Below are positions 51,096 through 60,507 of a DNA stretch of 64,000 bases, in pieces. The notes beneath the pieces are model-generated. The model was given only the letters and a program-made list of their open reading frames with translations. It was not told where the DNA came from and did not search any database. Position 1 is the stretch's first letter. Every line of letters begins with the position of its first letter. The position numbers and the translations under genes were made by a program. The stretch comes from Massilia sp. NR 4-1 (GTDB lineage Bacteria > Pseudomonadota > Gammaproteobacteria > Burkholderiales > Burkholderiaceae_D): assembly GCF_001191005.1 (NCBI RefSeq), contig NZ_CP012201.1:6014001-6078000 (forward strand), given 5' to 3'.

Positions 51096-53219
51096 TCAAG
51101 GCGTCAGCGGCAGTATGAGTTCCAGGCGCAGGGCGGCGCGGCTGCTGGCGACGCTGTCGCGCACATCGCTCAGTGCCGCGCTGCCATAGCGCTCCGTTTC
51201 GCGCCGGTCAGGATGCAGCAGATTGGCCGCCGCGATGCGCAGTTGGGTCTTGCCTTCCAGTTTCCAGAGAATGTAAGCATCAAGCGTACGCCGGATATCG
51301 CCGCTGCGGCTTAGTTCAGCGCTCAGGCGCGAACTGCCGGCCTTTTGCAGATTCAGGCTGGCGCCCAGGCTTAGCGCTGCGCTGGGCCGGTAATCCACGC
51401 CCACATTCGCCGTTAAAGGTGTTTGCGCGGCCAGATGGTTGTCCGGGCCGGGCAGCGCATCCAGGCGCGACCAGTTGCGCGCCGCGTTCAGGCGCAGATC
51501 CAGCGGCGGCGCGGCCGGAAACAGCTCGCGCAGCGGCAGACGGGTGTCGAATTCGATGCCCTGCACGCGCGCCTTGCCGCCATTGAAGGGTTCCGAAATC
51601 CAGTTGCCGTTTTCCAGATAGAGGCGGCGCAGCGTCACGGCGTCGATGCGGCGTGCATAGGCCGACAGGCTGACGACGCCCTTGCCGCCGCCGAAGTAGC
51701 TTTCGTAAGCGATGTCGGCGCCTTTCGCCAGTTCCGGCGCCAGTTGCGGATTGCCTTGCACATCGGGCGTGGTGGGGCTGTTGCCGCTGTTGACGGTGGC
51801 GCGGCGCGGCACGATGTCGCGCGTGGGCGGCGCCCTGTAGCTGCGCGAGAAGCCCAGGCGCAGCTGGTCCTTGCCATCGCCCGGCAGCTTCCAGACCGTT
51901 TGCGCGACAGGACTCCAGACCGAGGTTTCATGGCGCGCGCCAAAACCTTCGACCCGCGTCTGCAATTCCTCCCAGCGTACGCCGCCATACAGTTGCCAGC
52001 CGCTGGCGATCTCCCATTCGTCCTGCGCGTACAGTGCCAGGCGCCGGATGCTGGCCTGGTATTGCTGGTCCAGCCAGCTTTGCGCCGCACCTTGCAGGGG
52101 GCCGTCCGTTTGCAGGCGCGCATCCTGGCGCCGGGTGTGCGCAGCGTCCCAGCCGATGGCCAGGCTATGGCCACGCGCCAGACGGCTGCTGAACTTGCCG
52201 CCGCTGCTGGCATTGTCTTCATACACCCAGCCGCGCACCGCGCGCAGCAGGCCGGGAGCGGTGGCGGTGGCCTCGCCGCGGAACAGGAAATCGCTGTTGT
52301 AGTGGTCGCGCCCAAGGCCTAAATTGAACAGCAGGCTGGTATCGCTGCCGAGGTTCAAGATCCACGCCAGATCGGACTTCAGGCTGTTGCTGCGCCCAAA
52401 AGCCTGCCAGCGGCTGTCGGGATAGCTGCCGCCGGAGCCTGAAAACACCGTGGTCCGCGCCTCGCCGCCCATGCGTCGCCGTGAGAAATTCAGCAGGCTT
52501 TGCCAGCTCAAGCTGCCGTTATCGAGCTTCCAGTTCAAGCGCGGCGCGAGACTGAATCGATGGATATCGACATGGTCGTCGGCCAGCCGCCGCCGGTGTG
52601 CGCCAATGCCGCCGTCCTGCGCGATGCGCTGCTCGCTGGCGTTGTATTCATGGCTGGCGCTGCGCGACACCGTGGCTGCCAGCGAATACGAGAAGCGCTC
52701 AATCTGATCTGCGGCTTGCAGGGTGGCCGACGGGTTCCAGAAAGCGCCGCTGCGCTCCAGGCTTGATTTCAGTTCGCTCTGGCGCTCGCCGACGCGGCGT
52801 TTGAGAATGACGTTCAGCGTGCCGGCCACGCCTTGCGCGCCGTATTCCGCCGAGCCGCCGCGCAGCAGCTCCACGCGTTCGATCAGTTCCGGCGCGATGC
52901 TGTCGATGCTGAAGCCTTGCGGCATCGGGGAGCCGTTGACCAGCACCTGGGTATAGCCGGCGCCCAGTCCGCGCATCCTTACCTCGCCATTGACGACGGA
53001 GATGCCAGGCTGGCGCTTCAAGGCCTCGCTCAGACTGCCGTCGCCGAATTGCAGCAGCTCGTTGCGGCCGATCAGCAGCTTGGCTTGGGTTTCGCTCTGG
53101 CGCTGTGCCAGTTCAAGCGGTGCGGCAATGCGCACCTGTTGCAGCGGTTCGTCGGCGGCGTGCGCGGGCGGCAGGCAGCAGGCCATGGCGGTGGAAAGCA
53201 GAGTCAGGGTAGGGCGCAT
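51096..53219 (-). CDS. TonB-dependent outer membrane receptor
   Basis: 707 aa. The start at 53219 gives MRPTLTLLSTAMACCLPPAH and a signal cut near HAADEP; a longer frame to 53336 would bury it. The plug domain has GDGSLSEALKRQPGISVVNG and the loop VRMRGLGAGYTQVLVNGSPM, then ERVELLRGGSAEYGAQGVAG. A 22-strand barrel follows. The protein ends LILPLTP rather than in the usual aromatic residue. The ligand is unknown. It diverges from a LytS/LytTR pair and ends seven bases from the convergent coaD-HD gene. Confidence 0.9.
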   Translation of the reverse strand: MRPTLTLLSTAMACCLPPAHAADEPLQQVRIAAPLELAQRQSETQAKLLIGRNELLQFGDGSLSEALKRQPGISVVNGEVRMRGLGAGYTQVLVNGSPMPQGFSIDSIAPELIERVELLRGGSAEYGAQGVAGTLNVILKRRVGERQSELKSSLERSGAFWNPSATLQAADQIERFSYSLAATVSRSASHEYNASEQRIAQDGGIGAHRRRLADDHVDIHRFSLAPRLNWKLDNGSLSWQSLLNFSRRRMGGEARTTVFSGSGGSYPDSRWQAFGRSNSLKSDLAWILNLGSDTSLLFNLGLGRDHYNSDFLFRGEATATAPGLLRAVRGWVYEDNASSGGKFSSRLARGHSLAIGWDAAHTRRQDARLQTDGPLQGAAQSWLDQQYQASIRRLALYAQDEWEIASGWQLYGGVRWEELQTRVEGFGARHETSVWSPVAQTVWKLPGDGKDQLRLGFSRSYRAPPTRDIVPRRATVNSGNSPTTPDVQGNPQLAPELAKGADIAYESYFGGGKGVVSLSAYARRIDAVTLRRLYLENGNWISEPFNGGKARVQGIEFDTRLPLRELFPAAPPLDLRLNAARNWSRLDALPGPDNHLAAQTPLTANVGVDYRPSAALSLGASLNLQKAGSSRLSAELSRSGDIRRTLDAYILWKLEGKTQLRIAAANLLHPDRRETERYGSAALSDVRDSVASSRAALRLELILPLTP

Positions 53220-53366
53220 GGGTAGACCGGAAGTGGTGGCGACGGCCGCATTATCGGAAGCGCCACCACGCTTGAATACCGCTGTGTGACGAACCGGCGG
53301 CGGCATGGGACGAATGCCCCGGCGTCCGTCCGGCAAAGCGGAATGCCGCTGCTATACTCGCTGCCA

Positions 53367-54464
53367 ATGATTACCTTCCCTGTCCAGCAGCGCCATTGGG
53401 CGCATGCCCTGCTGCGCATTGTTCTGGTGAATGCGCTGATCTGGGGGCTGATCTGCCTATTCGGCGCCCAGAGTTCCTACCTCGATGCAGCGCTGCAGGG
53501 CAAGCCGCGTCCCTATCTTTCCTACCTGTCGCGCTGGGTGGTCGGCCATATTCCCATCGCCCTGTTCAGCACCGGCGTATATGCTCTTTTCGCGCGCCAC
53601 CCGCGCTGGCTGGGACAGGCGCGCCAGCTCGTCGTCGCCTATCTGCTGCTGGCGCTGGCCTACCTGCCACTCGAATGCCTCTATTACGCGGCAGCCTACG
53701 TTCTGCGTATGGACGCGGCGTTTTCCACGGCGCGCTGGTGGGAGGTCCTGCTTGCTTCGAATAACTACAGCTGGTTTTTCCAGCTGGCGTGGATGAGCGG
53801 GGCATACGTGACGATTGTCGCCATCTGTTCCTGGCGGCAGAGCACCAGGCTGCAGCTCGATCTGCAGGAGCAGCGCCTGCAAGCCTTGCGCGGCCAGCTG
53901 GAGCCGCATTTCATTTTCAATGCGCTCAATGCGATCAGCGCACTGGTGCGCGCCGGCGACAAGCCGGTGGCCTTGAGCGGCATCAGCCGCCTCAGTGAGT
54001 TGCTGCGCTACGCCTTGGCTTCCAGCGAACGCGATACCGTGAGCGTGGCGCAGGAGCTGGATTTCATCCGCGGCTATCTGTCCCTGCAGGAGCTGCGCTA
54101 CGGCGAAAAACTGCAATGGCGTATCGGCGGCGAGGCGCAGGTAAGGGATGGCGATTGTCCGCCGCTGCTGCTGCAGCCGCTGGTGGAAAATGCGGTGAAA
54201 CATGGACTGGAACGCCACGGCGGCAGCGGCGACATCGTGCTGGAGTTCGAGCGCATGGGAGAACGCATGCGCATCCGCCTCAGCAACCGCGTATCCGCGG
54301 ACGAAGACGCCGCGCCGGCGGCCGGTCTTGGCATAGGTTTGCGCAATACGGCGGCGCGCCTGCAACTGGCGTACGGCGACGGCGCCAGCTTGCGCACCCA
54401 TCACGATGGCCAGCGCTTCCAGGTGGAGATCGAGATGCCGTTTTACCTGGAGGCGGCGGCATGA
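53367..54464 (+). CDS. LytS/YpdA-type sensor histidine kinase
   Basis: About 365 aa from this start. Four hydrophobic segments fill the first 170 residues. The kinase is of the His_kinase (LytS) type: QALRGQLEPHFIFNALNAIS with the phospho-accepting histidine, LSELLRYALASSERDTVSVA, LLLQPLVENAVKHGLERH and GLGIGLRNTAARL. ATG at 53367 (MITFPVQQRHWAHALLR) is chosen to lead into the first helix; 53343 is also in frame. The stop overlaps the regulator start. Confidence 0.88.
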   Translation: MITFPVQQRHWAHALLRIVLVNALIWGLICLFGAQSSYLDAALQGKPRPYLSYLSRWVVGHIPIALFSTGVYALFARHPRWLGQARQLVVAYLLLALAYLPLECLYYAAAYVLRMDAAFSTARWWEVLLASNNYSWFFQLAWMSGAYVTIVAICSWRQSTRLQLDLQEQRLQALRGQLEPHFIFNALNAISALVRAGDKPVALSGISRLSELLRYALASSERDTVSVAQELDFIRGYLSLQELRYGEKLQWRIGGEAQVRDGDCPPLLLQPLVENAVKHGLERHGGSGDIVLEFERMGERMRIRLSNRVSADEDAAPAAGLGIGLRNTAARLQLAYGDGASLRTHHDGQRFQVEIEMPFYLEAAA

Positions 54465-55228
54465 TGCGCGCCCTGATCGTCGACGACGAAGCGCCGGGAC
54501 GCAGCAATGTGAGGCTGGCGCTGGCCGAGCATGCGCAATGGCAGGTGGTGGGCGAATGTGATAGCGCCGAAGCGGCGCGCAGCGCTCTGGCGGCGGGCGG
54601 CATCGACCTGGTCTTCCTCGACATTCAGATGCCTGGCGCTTCCGGCCTGGCGCTGGCGCGCGAGCTGTGCGAGACGGCAGCGCCGCCGCTGATCGTCTTT
54701 GTCACGGCTTACGACCGTTATGCCATCGAGGCTTTCGACGTGCATGCGCTGGATTACCTGCTGAAGCCTTTCGATGACCAGCGGTTTGCGCAAACGCTGG
54801 CGCGGGCGCAGGCCATGCTGGAGCAAAAGCAGCAGGCCGGCTATGCGCAGGCCGTGCGCATCTGCCTGGATGGCGCGGAGGGGCAGCCGGGTGGCGGCTA
54901 TGCGCGCCATCTGAGCATACGTTCGGTGGGCCGCATCGAACGTGTCGAGATGGATGAGATACTGTGGCTGGAGGCCGCGGGCAACTACGTCCAGCTGCAT
55001 CTGGCACAGCGCCAGGTGCTGCACCGCATGCCCTTGAGCCGGCTGGAGCAGATGCTCGATCCGGCGCAGTTCCTGCGCGTGCATCGCGGCGCGATCGTGC
55101 GCCGGGAAGAATGTGCGCGCTTCAGCGCAACGGGGGAGGGGGGAGGAATACTGCACCTGCGCTGTGGCGCGCAGGTGGCGGTCAGCGAACGTTATCTGCC
55201 CGCATTGCGCGGGCTGTTCGCTGCTTGA
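54461..55228 (+). CDS. LytTR-family response regulator
   Basis: 255 aa. Receiver: MRALIVDDEAPGRSN, LVFLDIQMPGASGLAL with the phosphoacceptor, VTAYDRYAIEAFDVHALDYL and LKPFDD. LytTR DNA-binding domain from about 150: LSIRSVGRIERVEMDEILWL, EAAGNYVQLHL, LEQMLDPAQFLRVHRGAIV. Two adjacent ATGs (54461, 54464) overlap the kinase stop; GGAGG lies ahead. The pair could control the divergent TonB receptor, but this is inferred only from position. Confidence 0.93.
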   Translation: MMRALIVDDEAPGRSNVRLALAEHAQWQVVGECDSAEAARSALAAGGIDLVFLDIQMPGASGLALARELCETAAPPLIVFVTAYDRYAIEAFDVHALDYLLKPFDDQRFAQTLARAQAMLEQKQQAGYAQAVRICLDGAEGQPGGGYARHLSIRSVGRIERVEMDEILWLEAAGNYVQLHLAQRQVLHRMPLSRLEQMLDPAQFLRVHRGAIVRREECARFSATGEGGGILHLRCGAQVAVSERYLPALRGLFAA

Positions 55229-55281
55229 CGCTGGCGGGGCGGATGCCGGCGCGTGGCCGGGCATTCGCTATGGATTAATGC

Positions 55282-57000
55282 TTAGAACTCTTCCCACTCG
55301 TCGGCGCTGGCCTTGGCAGCGGCCTTCGACTGTGAAGAAGGCTTGCGCGAGAGCTGTGGGCGCAGCAGCGGCTCTGCCGGTTTCAGCACCACCGATGCTG
55401 CGCTCTTCGGCGCGGCCGCAGCGGCAGCGGGGCGCCGCGCAGTGGTCACGCTGGCGTCCAGGCGGAACACGCCCACCAGTTCCGCCAGGCGCGATGCCTG
55501 TTCCTGCAGCGAGGTCGCGGCGGCGGCGGCTTCCTCCACCAGCGCGGCATTCTGCTGGGTGACGGAATCCATCTCCGCCACGGCGCCGTTGATCTGTTCG
55601 ATGCCCGCTTCCTGCTCGTGGCTGGCGTTGGTGATTTCGCCCATGATGTTGGTGACGCGCTGCACGCTGTCCACGATTTCGCCCATGGTGGCGCCGGCCT
55701 GGTCGACCAGTTGCGCACCGGCGTTGACTTTTTCCACCGAGTCGCCGATCAGCTCCTTGATCTCTTTTGCTGCGCCGGCCGAACGCTGCGCCAGATTGCG
55801 CACCTCGGAGGCCACCACGGCGAAGCCGCGACCCTGCTCGCCGGCGCGCGCCGCTTCGACCGCCGCGTTGAGCGCCAGGATATTGGTCTGGAAGGCGATG
55901 CCGTCGATGACGCCGATGATGTCGGAAATCTTGCGCGAGGATTCGTTGATCGCGCTCATGGTATCGACCACTTGCGACACCACGGCGCCGCCGCGCACGG
56001 CCACGCTCGATGCCGACTGCGCCAGCTCATTGGCCTGGCGCGCCGAGTCGGTGTTCTGCTTGACGGTGGAGGTCAGTTCCTCCATCGACGATGCGGTTTC
56101 CTCCAGCGAACCGGCTTGCTGCTCGGTGCGCGCCGACAGGTCCAGATTGCCGGCCGCGATCTGGGCCGAGGCGGTGGCGATGGAATCGGTGCCGAGGCGT
56201 ACCTCGCCCACGATCTGGGCCAGGCTGTCGCGCATGCCGCGGATGGCATACAGCAGGCTGCTCTTGTCGCCGTCCTTGATGTCGATGCGCACGGCCAGGT
56301 CGCCGGCCGCGATCTGGCGCGCGATCCCGCTGGCGTATTCCGGCTCGCCGCCGAGCTGCTTGAGCAGGCTGCGCGTGATGATCCAGGCAGCCGCGATGCC
56401 GGCAACCAAAGCCAGTGCGCCCATGATGATCATGGTCAGACGGCCGCTGGTATAAGCGTCTTGCGCATTCTGGCGCCCAAGTTCGATCACGCTGCTCTGG
56501 TGCTTGATCAGGGCGCCGATGGCGTCCATATACGCCAGCTGCGAGGCGCGCATGTTTTCCAGCATGGATTTCACGGCGTCGTCGCGCTGGCCGGCTTCCT
56601 GCAGGCGGATCACTTCATCCAGCGCGGTGTCATAGGTTTTGCGGGCCGACTGCATGGCGGCCAGCAAGGCCTTGCCCTTGTCGGATTTGATCAGCGGTGT
56701 CAGACGGCCGTAGGCTTCCTCGATTTCCTTGCGCTTGGCCTGCACGGTGGCGATTTCCTTGGCGGCCAGCGCGGTGTCGGAGATCAGCAGGGAGTTGCGC
56801 AGCGAGCGGGCGATCTTGTTATTCAGGTCGAGAATGCTCTGCGCCTCCAGCACCTTGGGGTACTGTTCGCGCACGATGATGTCCATATTCTCGTTCATAT
56901 CGGCCATGCGGCTGATGCTCAACAGGGTTGCAAACGCCAGCATCAACAGGACTGCGGCAAAACCCAACGTTAATGTGGTGCCTACTTTCAGTTTGTTCAT
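55282..57000 (-). CDS. Methyl-accepting chemotaxis protein
   Basis: 572 aa. Membrane segments at about 8-28 and 190-212 (MIIMGALALVAGIAAAWII) enclose a four-helix-bundle-type sensor domain (NIARSLRNSLLISDTALAAK). HAMP and the signalling coiled coil follow, with tip EAARAGEQGRGFAVVASEVR. A disordered Ala/Lys-rich tail ends EWEEF, the same tether as in the receptor at 3507-5270. No che genes are adjacent. A sigma-70-type promoter is visible 154 bases upstream. Confidence 0.93.
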   Translation of the reverse strand: MNKLKVGTTLTLGFAAVLLMLAFATLLSISRMADMNENMDIIVREQYPKVLEAQSILDLNNKIARSLRNSLLISDTALAAKEIATVQAKRKEIEEAYGRLTPLIKSDKGKALLAAMQSARKTYDTALDEVIRLQEAGQRDDAVKSMLENMRASQLAYMDAIGALIKHQSSVIELGRQNAQDAYTSGRLTMIIMGALALVAGIAAAWIITRSLLKQLGGEPEYASGIARQIAAGDLAVRIDIKDGDKSSLLYAIRGMRDSLAQIVGEVRLGTDSIATASAQIAAGNLDLSARTEQQAGSLEETASSMEELTSTVKQNTDSARQANELAQSASSVAVRGGAVVSQVVDTMSAINESSRKISDIIGVIDGIAFQTNILALNAAVEAARAGEQGRGFAVVASEVRNLAQRSAGAAKEIKELIGDSVEKVNAGAQLVDQAGATMGEIVDSVQRVTNIMGEITNASHEQEAGIEQINGAVAEMDSVTQQNAALVEEAAAAATSLQEQASRLAELVGVFRLDASVTTARRPAAAAAAPKSAASVVLKPAEPLLRPQLSRKPSSQSKAAAKASADEWEEF

Positions 57001-57153
57001 AGGTTGCTGCTCCGCTTCTTCAGATGTATGTCAGCCTGCCGCGGACGGCATGGCATAGGCAAGGGTTGGGCCTGGGGAGGAAGTCGGGGGCCGCGGGGTT
57101 TGGGCGGCCATCCACTTAAATTAGTGTAATTATTGCTTAAGAAATATGGCCGC

Positions 57154-57182
57154 ACTATAGCGCTAAATTTGCTTTAAGGCAA
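57154..57182 (-). promoter_or_regulatory. Sigma-70-type promoter of the chemoreceptor gene
   Basis: On the minus strand TTGCCT (57182-57177) and TATAGT (57159-57154) are exactly 17 bases apart in an AT-rich island, 154 bases ahead of the start codon. Confidence 0.6.
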
Positions 57183-57234
57183 TAATTTACTTGCAATAAT
57201 GTAGTGTCTTGCTCGGGTTTACTGCGGGGGAGGA

Positions 57235-57256
57235 GGAGGCTGCGGCCGCAGCCTCC
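57235..57256 (-). terminator. Perfect 22-base palindrome after the TonB receptor gene
   Basis: GGAGGCTGCGG (57235-57245) is followed directly by its exact complement, ten bases past the receptor's stop. There is no T run, so termination is likely but not certain. Confidence 0.45.
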
Positions 57257-57266
57257 GGCGGGAAGC

Positions 57267-59423
57267 TTAGAAGCGGTTCGACATGCTCATATAGATATTG
57301 CGTGCCTTGCCCACCTGGGCCGTGTTTTCCGGCTTCATCGCATTCAGGTATGGGCGGTTGAACAGATTGCGCACGCCGGCCACCACTTCCACCTGGCGTC
57401 CCAGCGCTTTCCAGGGCGAGGCGGCGGGCTGCCAGCGCAGGTTCAGGTCGGCGATGGTGTAGCTGTCGCGCACATAGTATTCAGTCTTCTTGCCGCTGAC
57501 ATAGGTGGCGGGATTCTGGTCCGGCTTGCGCCAGTGCGATACGCCCAGGCCGATGCTCGCCTCCGGCGTCAGCCAGTAGCCCGCGCCCAGGCGCAGCTTG
57601 TCGGCGAAGGCATTAGGGTAGTTCTTGCCGGTGGCCTGGTTGACCTGTTTCAGATGTTCGTAGCTGGCGTCCAGCTGCCATTGCGGCTGGCGGTATTCCA
57701 GTTCGATCTCGTAGCCGCGCCGCTTCACCAGGTCGGCATTGGTGTAGCGCGCGTAGTTTTCGCTTGCCGGCGGCGGTCCCATTTCCGGCAGCGCCGTCAG
57801 GCCGATCATCTGCGAGATCTTGCCGTTGAAGTACATCGCCTTGGCGAACAGCCTGTCCTTCTCCGCAAACAGGGCGTTGCGGCTCAGCGAGGCGCCCAGT
57901 TCGCGCTCCTTCGAGTGCTCCGGCTTCAGGTCGGGATTGGGCAGATACCAGTAGAAGGGATTGAGCGCGCCGCTGGATGAGGTTTCGTGCGGCGTCGGTG
58001 CGCGGTAGGTGCGCGAGACATTGCCGAGCAGGATAAGGCCGCCGCCCACGGCATAGCTGGCGCCCAGGCGCGGCGAGAAGTTCGAGTCGCTGTAATCGTT
58101 GTTCTTGTTTTTGACCTTGCGCCGGAAGCTGTCGTAACGGCCGCCCAGATGCAGCACCAGCTTGTCGTCCAGCAGGCTCATTTCCTCCTGCACAAAGAGG
58201 CCACTGTCCTGGTAGGTGTTGGGCATGGAGCCGAAGTCGCTCAGTTCACCGTTCGACACCATGCGCGCGTCCTCGTGGCGGCGCTCATAGCTCAGGCCCA
58301 GCACCAGGCGGTGTTTCGCGCCCAGCGCGGAGAAGGCGAAGCGGTTCTGGATATCGACGCCGGTGCGCTTGTCCTGATTCAGGTAATCCATGGTATTGCG
58401 CTTGCCGCCGCTTACGTAGTCGTAACCGCGCTGGTAGCTGGCTTCGGCGGTATACAGCGAAGCCTCCAGGTTCAGCCAGGGCAGGCCGGCCGGGCTTGCT
58501 GTGTAGCGCAGCGACCAGTCGCGCTGGCGCAGTTTGCCGTTGATCGGTCCAGTGGCCGGCGTTTGCGCATGCCACAGCGTTTGCCAGGCCGTTTCCACGC
58601 GCTCGCCCATATCGAAATACGACAGGCTCAGACGCTGGCGCGGCGCCAGGTTCCAGCCCGCCTTGAAGAAGTAGTTGCTGCCGTTTTCATCGTTGTCGGT
58701 GTGCTGGAACTGGTTCGGCGGCGTGCCCACCATGCGCGCCAGCTTGATGTCGCCATCATGGGTTTTCTTCACATAGGCCAGCACGTCGAAGGCGCTGCCG
58801 GTGGGGGCGCTGGCCAGCGCCACATAGCCTTCGCGGTGGTTGTTATGGTCGTAGCGCAGCTTGGTGGAGATGCCGTTTTCGGCGCCTGGCGCCAGGAAGT
58901 CGTTGGCGTCGGCCGTGGTGCTGGATACCACGCCGCCGATCGCGCCGCTGCCGTGCGCCACCGAGGACGAACCCTTGACCACCTCGACCCTCTTGAGCAG
59001 GTCGCCATCCATGCGGAAGCTGGAGATATGGTTGGAGAACAGCGAAGCGGAGCGGCGGATGCCGTCCTGCTTGACGATCACCCGTTCCTCGCTCTGGTAA
59101 CCGAAGCCGCGGATGTTGAAGTGCTGGCCGATTTCGCGGCCGCTGCCGCCGCCGGCGCTGAAGCCCGGCACCTGGGACAGCGCATCGATCACGCCGGTGC
59201 TGATGAACAGGTTGTCGCGGTCCAGTACCGTCACCGAGCCGGGGTAGGCGGCGCGCGAAACGCCGATGCCGGTGCCGCTGACCGTGGTTTCCGGCATGAC
59301 CTGTTCCACCGTGGTGTGGCGCGCGGGTGGCCCTGCTTCCTGCTGCGCGTGGGCAGCGGCGGAAACAGCCATCAGGACGGCGGCGCTAAGCGGGCGCAAA
59401 CGGGGGGAGTGCATGCCAGACAT
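57267..59423 (-). CDS. TonB-dependent receptor, hemoglobin/siderophore type
   Basis: 718 aa. A signal peptide AAVLMAVSAAAHAQ ends near residue 27. The plug has VTVLDRDNLFISTGVIDALS, HFNIRGFGYQSEERVIVKQD and LLKRVEVVKGSSSVAHGSGA, resembling heme/hemoglobin-type receptors. The barrel ends in NIYMSMSNRF with a terminal Phe. The first ATG follows GAGGA at good spacing. A Fur-like box lies 92 bases ahead of the start, so iron control is likely. No heme-handling genes are nearby, so the ligand stays open. Confidence 0.88.
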   Translation of the reverse strand: MSGMHSPRLRPLSAAVLMAVSAAAHAQQEAGPPARHTTVEQVMPETTVSGTGIGVSRAAYPGSVTVLDRDNLFISTGVIDALSQVPGFSAGGGSGREIGQHFNIRGFGYQSEERVIVKQDGIRRSASLFSNHISSFRMDGDLLKRVEVVKGSSSVAHGSGAIGGVVSSTTADANDFLAPGAENGISTKLRYDHNNHREGYVALASAPTGSAFDVLAYVKKTHDGDIKLARMVGTPPNQFQHTDNDENGSNYFFKAGWNLAPRQRLSLSYFDMGERVETAWQTLWHAQTPATGPINGKLRQRDWSLRYTASPAGLPWLNLEASLYTAEASYQRGYDYVSGGKRNTMDYLNQDKRTGVDIQNRFAFSALGAKHRLVLGLSYERRHEDARMVSNGELSDFGSMPNTYQDSGLFVQEEMSLLDDKLVLHLGGRYDSFRRKVKNKNNDYSDSNFSPRLGASYAVGGGLILLGNVSRTYRAPTPHETSSSGALNPFYWYLPNPDLKPEHSKERELGASLSRNALFAEKDRLFAKAMYFNGKISQMIGLTALPEMGPPPASENYARYTNADLVKRRGYEIELEYRQPQWQLDASYEHLKQVNQATGKNYPNAFADKLRLGAGYWLTPEASIGLGVSHWRKPDQNPATYVSGKKTEYYVRDSYTIADLNLRWQPAASPWKALGRQVEVVAGVRNLFNRPYLNAMKPENTAQVGKARNIYMSMSNRF

Positions 59424-59514
59424 GGGAAATCCTCAAAAATAAGTGGTGAACGAACGTTTGAGGGCCGGCGGGTGCCTGAACGATATGAATGCAATTCGTC
59501 AGACGTGATGCGAA

Positions 59515-59529
59515 TGCGAATTATTCGCA
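59515..59529 (-). promoter_or_regulatory. Fur-like operator ahead of the TonB receptor
   Basis: TGCGAATTATTCGCA is a perfect 7-1-7 inverted repeat with the layout of the Fur box TGATAAT-N-ATTATCA, inside an AT-rich promoter region. Confidence 0.55.
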
Positions 59530-59583
59530 ATAGTAATCAATTAGAAATATTGCTGCAATATAAATTTAGGAAACGATAAGATG

Positions 59584-59605
59584 GCCGGGAATTTTCGCTC
59601 CCGGC
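59584..59605 (-). terminator. Hairpin downstream of the Sel1 gene
   Basis: GCCGGGA (59584-59590) and TCCCGGC (59599-59605) form a seven-base stem six bases past the Sel1 stop. T-richness after it is modest. Confidence 0.4.
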
Positions 59606-59611
59606 GCCGGT

Positions 59612-60478
59612 TTAGAAGCGGTTCCAGTTATTGCGGCGGTGTTCGTGGGCTTCTTTCAGCAGATGGCCGGCGCGTTCGGCATCGCTGTCGGCCACCGCCA
59701 TGGCCAGCTCCTGCAGGGCCGGCGGATATTCATGTTCGGCCGACTCTTCCAGCCAGTGCTGGGCGCGGGCCGCATCGCGCGGCACGCCCTGGCCTTCACG
59801 GTAGGCGTAGGAGAGCAGGAACATCGCATGCGCGTTGCCCAGCTCACTGGACGCTTCCAGCCAGCGCGCGCTGCGCGCCGCATCGCGCGGCACGCCTTCG
59901 CCATTGCGCGCCAGCAGGCCAAGCATCAGCGCCGCTTTCGCGTGCCTCTTCTCGGCCGCCGCCAGATACCAGCGCCAGGCCATCGCGCCGGGCGAGTTGC
60001 CGTTGCTGATGGTGGCAGCGGGGGCGGATGCGCTTGACTTACTTGCCGCCTGGAGGCTGTCCGCTCCCGCCTGCGGCGCAGTGGGCACGGCGCTGGCCGC
60101 GCTGCGCGCGCTTGCAGGGTTCGTGCCATTGGCGATGCCGCGATACGCCTCCGCCAAGTGGAAGGCCGCTTGCGCATCACCGCTGCGCGCCGCCTGTTCC
60201 AGCAGGCGCATGGCCTCCTCCTGCTGGCCGGGACGGGAGCGGTACAGGATGCCCAGCTCGCGCTGGGCCACCGGCATGCCGCGCGCGGCCCAGCTGCGCA
60301 GGCGCTGCTCCGCCTCGGCATTGCCCTGCTGCGACGCCGCCATCGCGACCGACTCGATGCGGGCGGCGTCCGGCCCGGCGCCATCGGCGCCTGCCGCCAT
60401 GTGCGGCCCGCCGTCGCGGCAGGCCGTCAGTGCGGCCAGCGCGAGGCAGGCCAGCAGGGTAATGCTCCAGCGTTTCAT
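59612..60478 (-). CDS. Sel1-repeat lipoprotein
   Basis: 288 aa. The start at 60478 gives MKRWSITLLACLALAALTAC, a lipoprotein signal with Cys 20. Several Sel1-like (TPR-type) repeats follow, best seen as AALMLGLLARNGEGVPRDAA and AMFLLSYAYREGQGVPRDAA. Such repeats usually bind other proteins. It lies 30 bases after the 5'-nucleotidase gene and may share its transcript. Confidence 0.82.
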   Translation of the reverse strand: MKRWSITLLACLALAALTACRDGGPHMAAGADGAGPDAARIESVAMAASQQGNAEAEQRLRSWAARGMPVAQRELGILYRSRPGQQEEAMRLLEQAARSGDAQAAFHLAEAYRGIANGTNPASARSAASAVPTAPQAGADSLQAASKSSASAPAATISNGNSPGAMAWRWYLAAAEKRHAKAALMLGLLARNGEGVPRDAARSARWLEASSELGNAHAMFLLSYAYREGQGVPRDAARAQHWLEESAEHEYPPALQELAMAVADSDAERAGHLLKEAHEHRRNNWNRF

Positions 60479-60507
60479 GCTGCGTGCTTCCTTTTGCGCC
60501 AAGGTGC

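Noticed and set aside
51096..53336. Longer start for the TonB receptor at 53336
   Set aside because: It adds 39 residues ahead of the signal peptide and intrudes on the control region of the divergent kinase.
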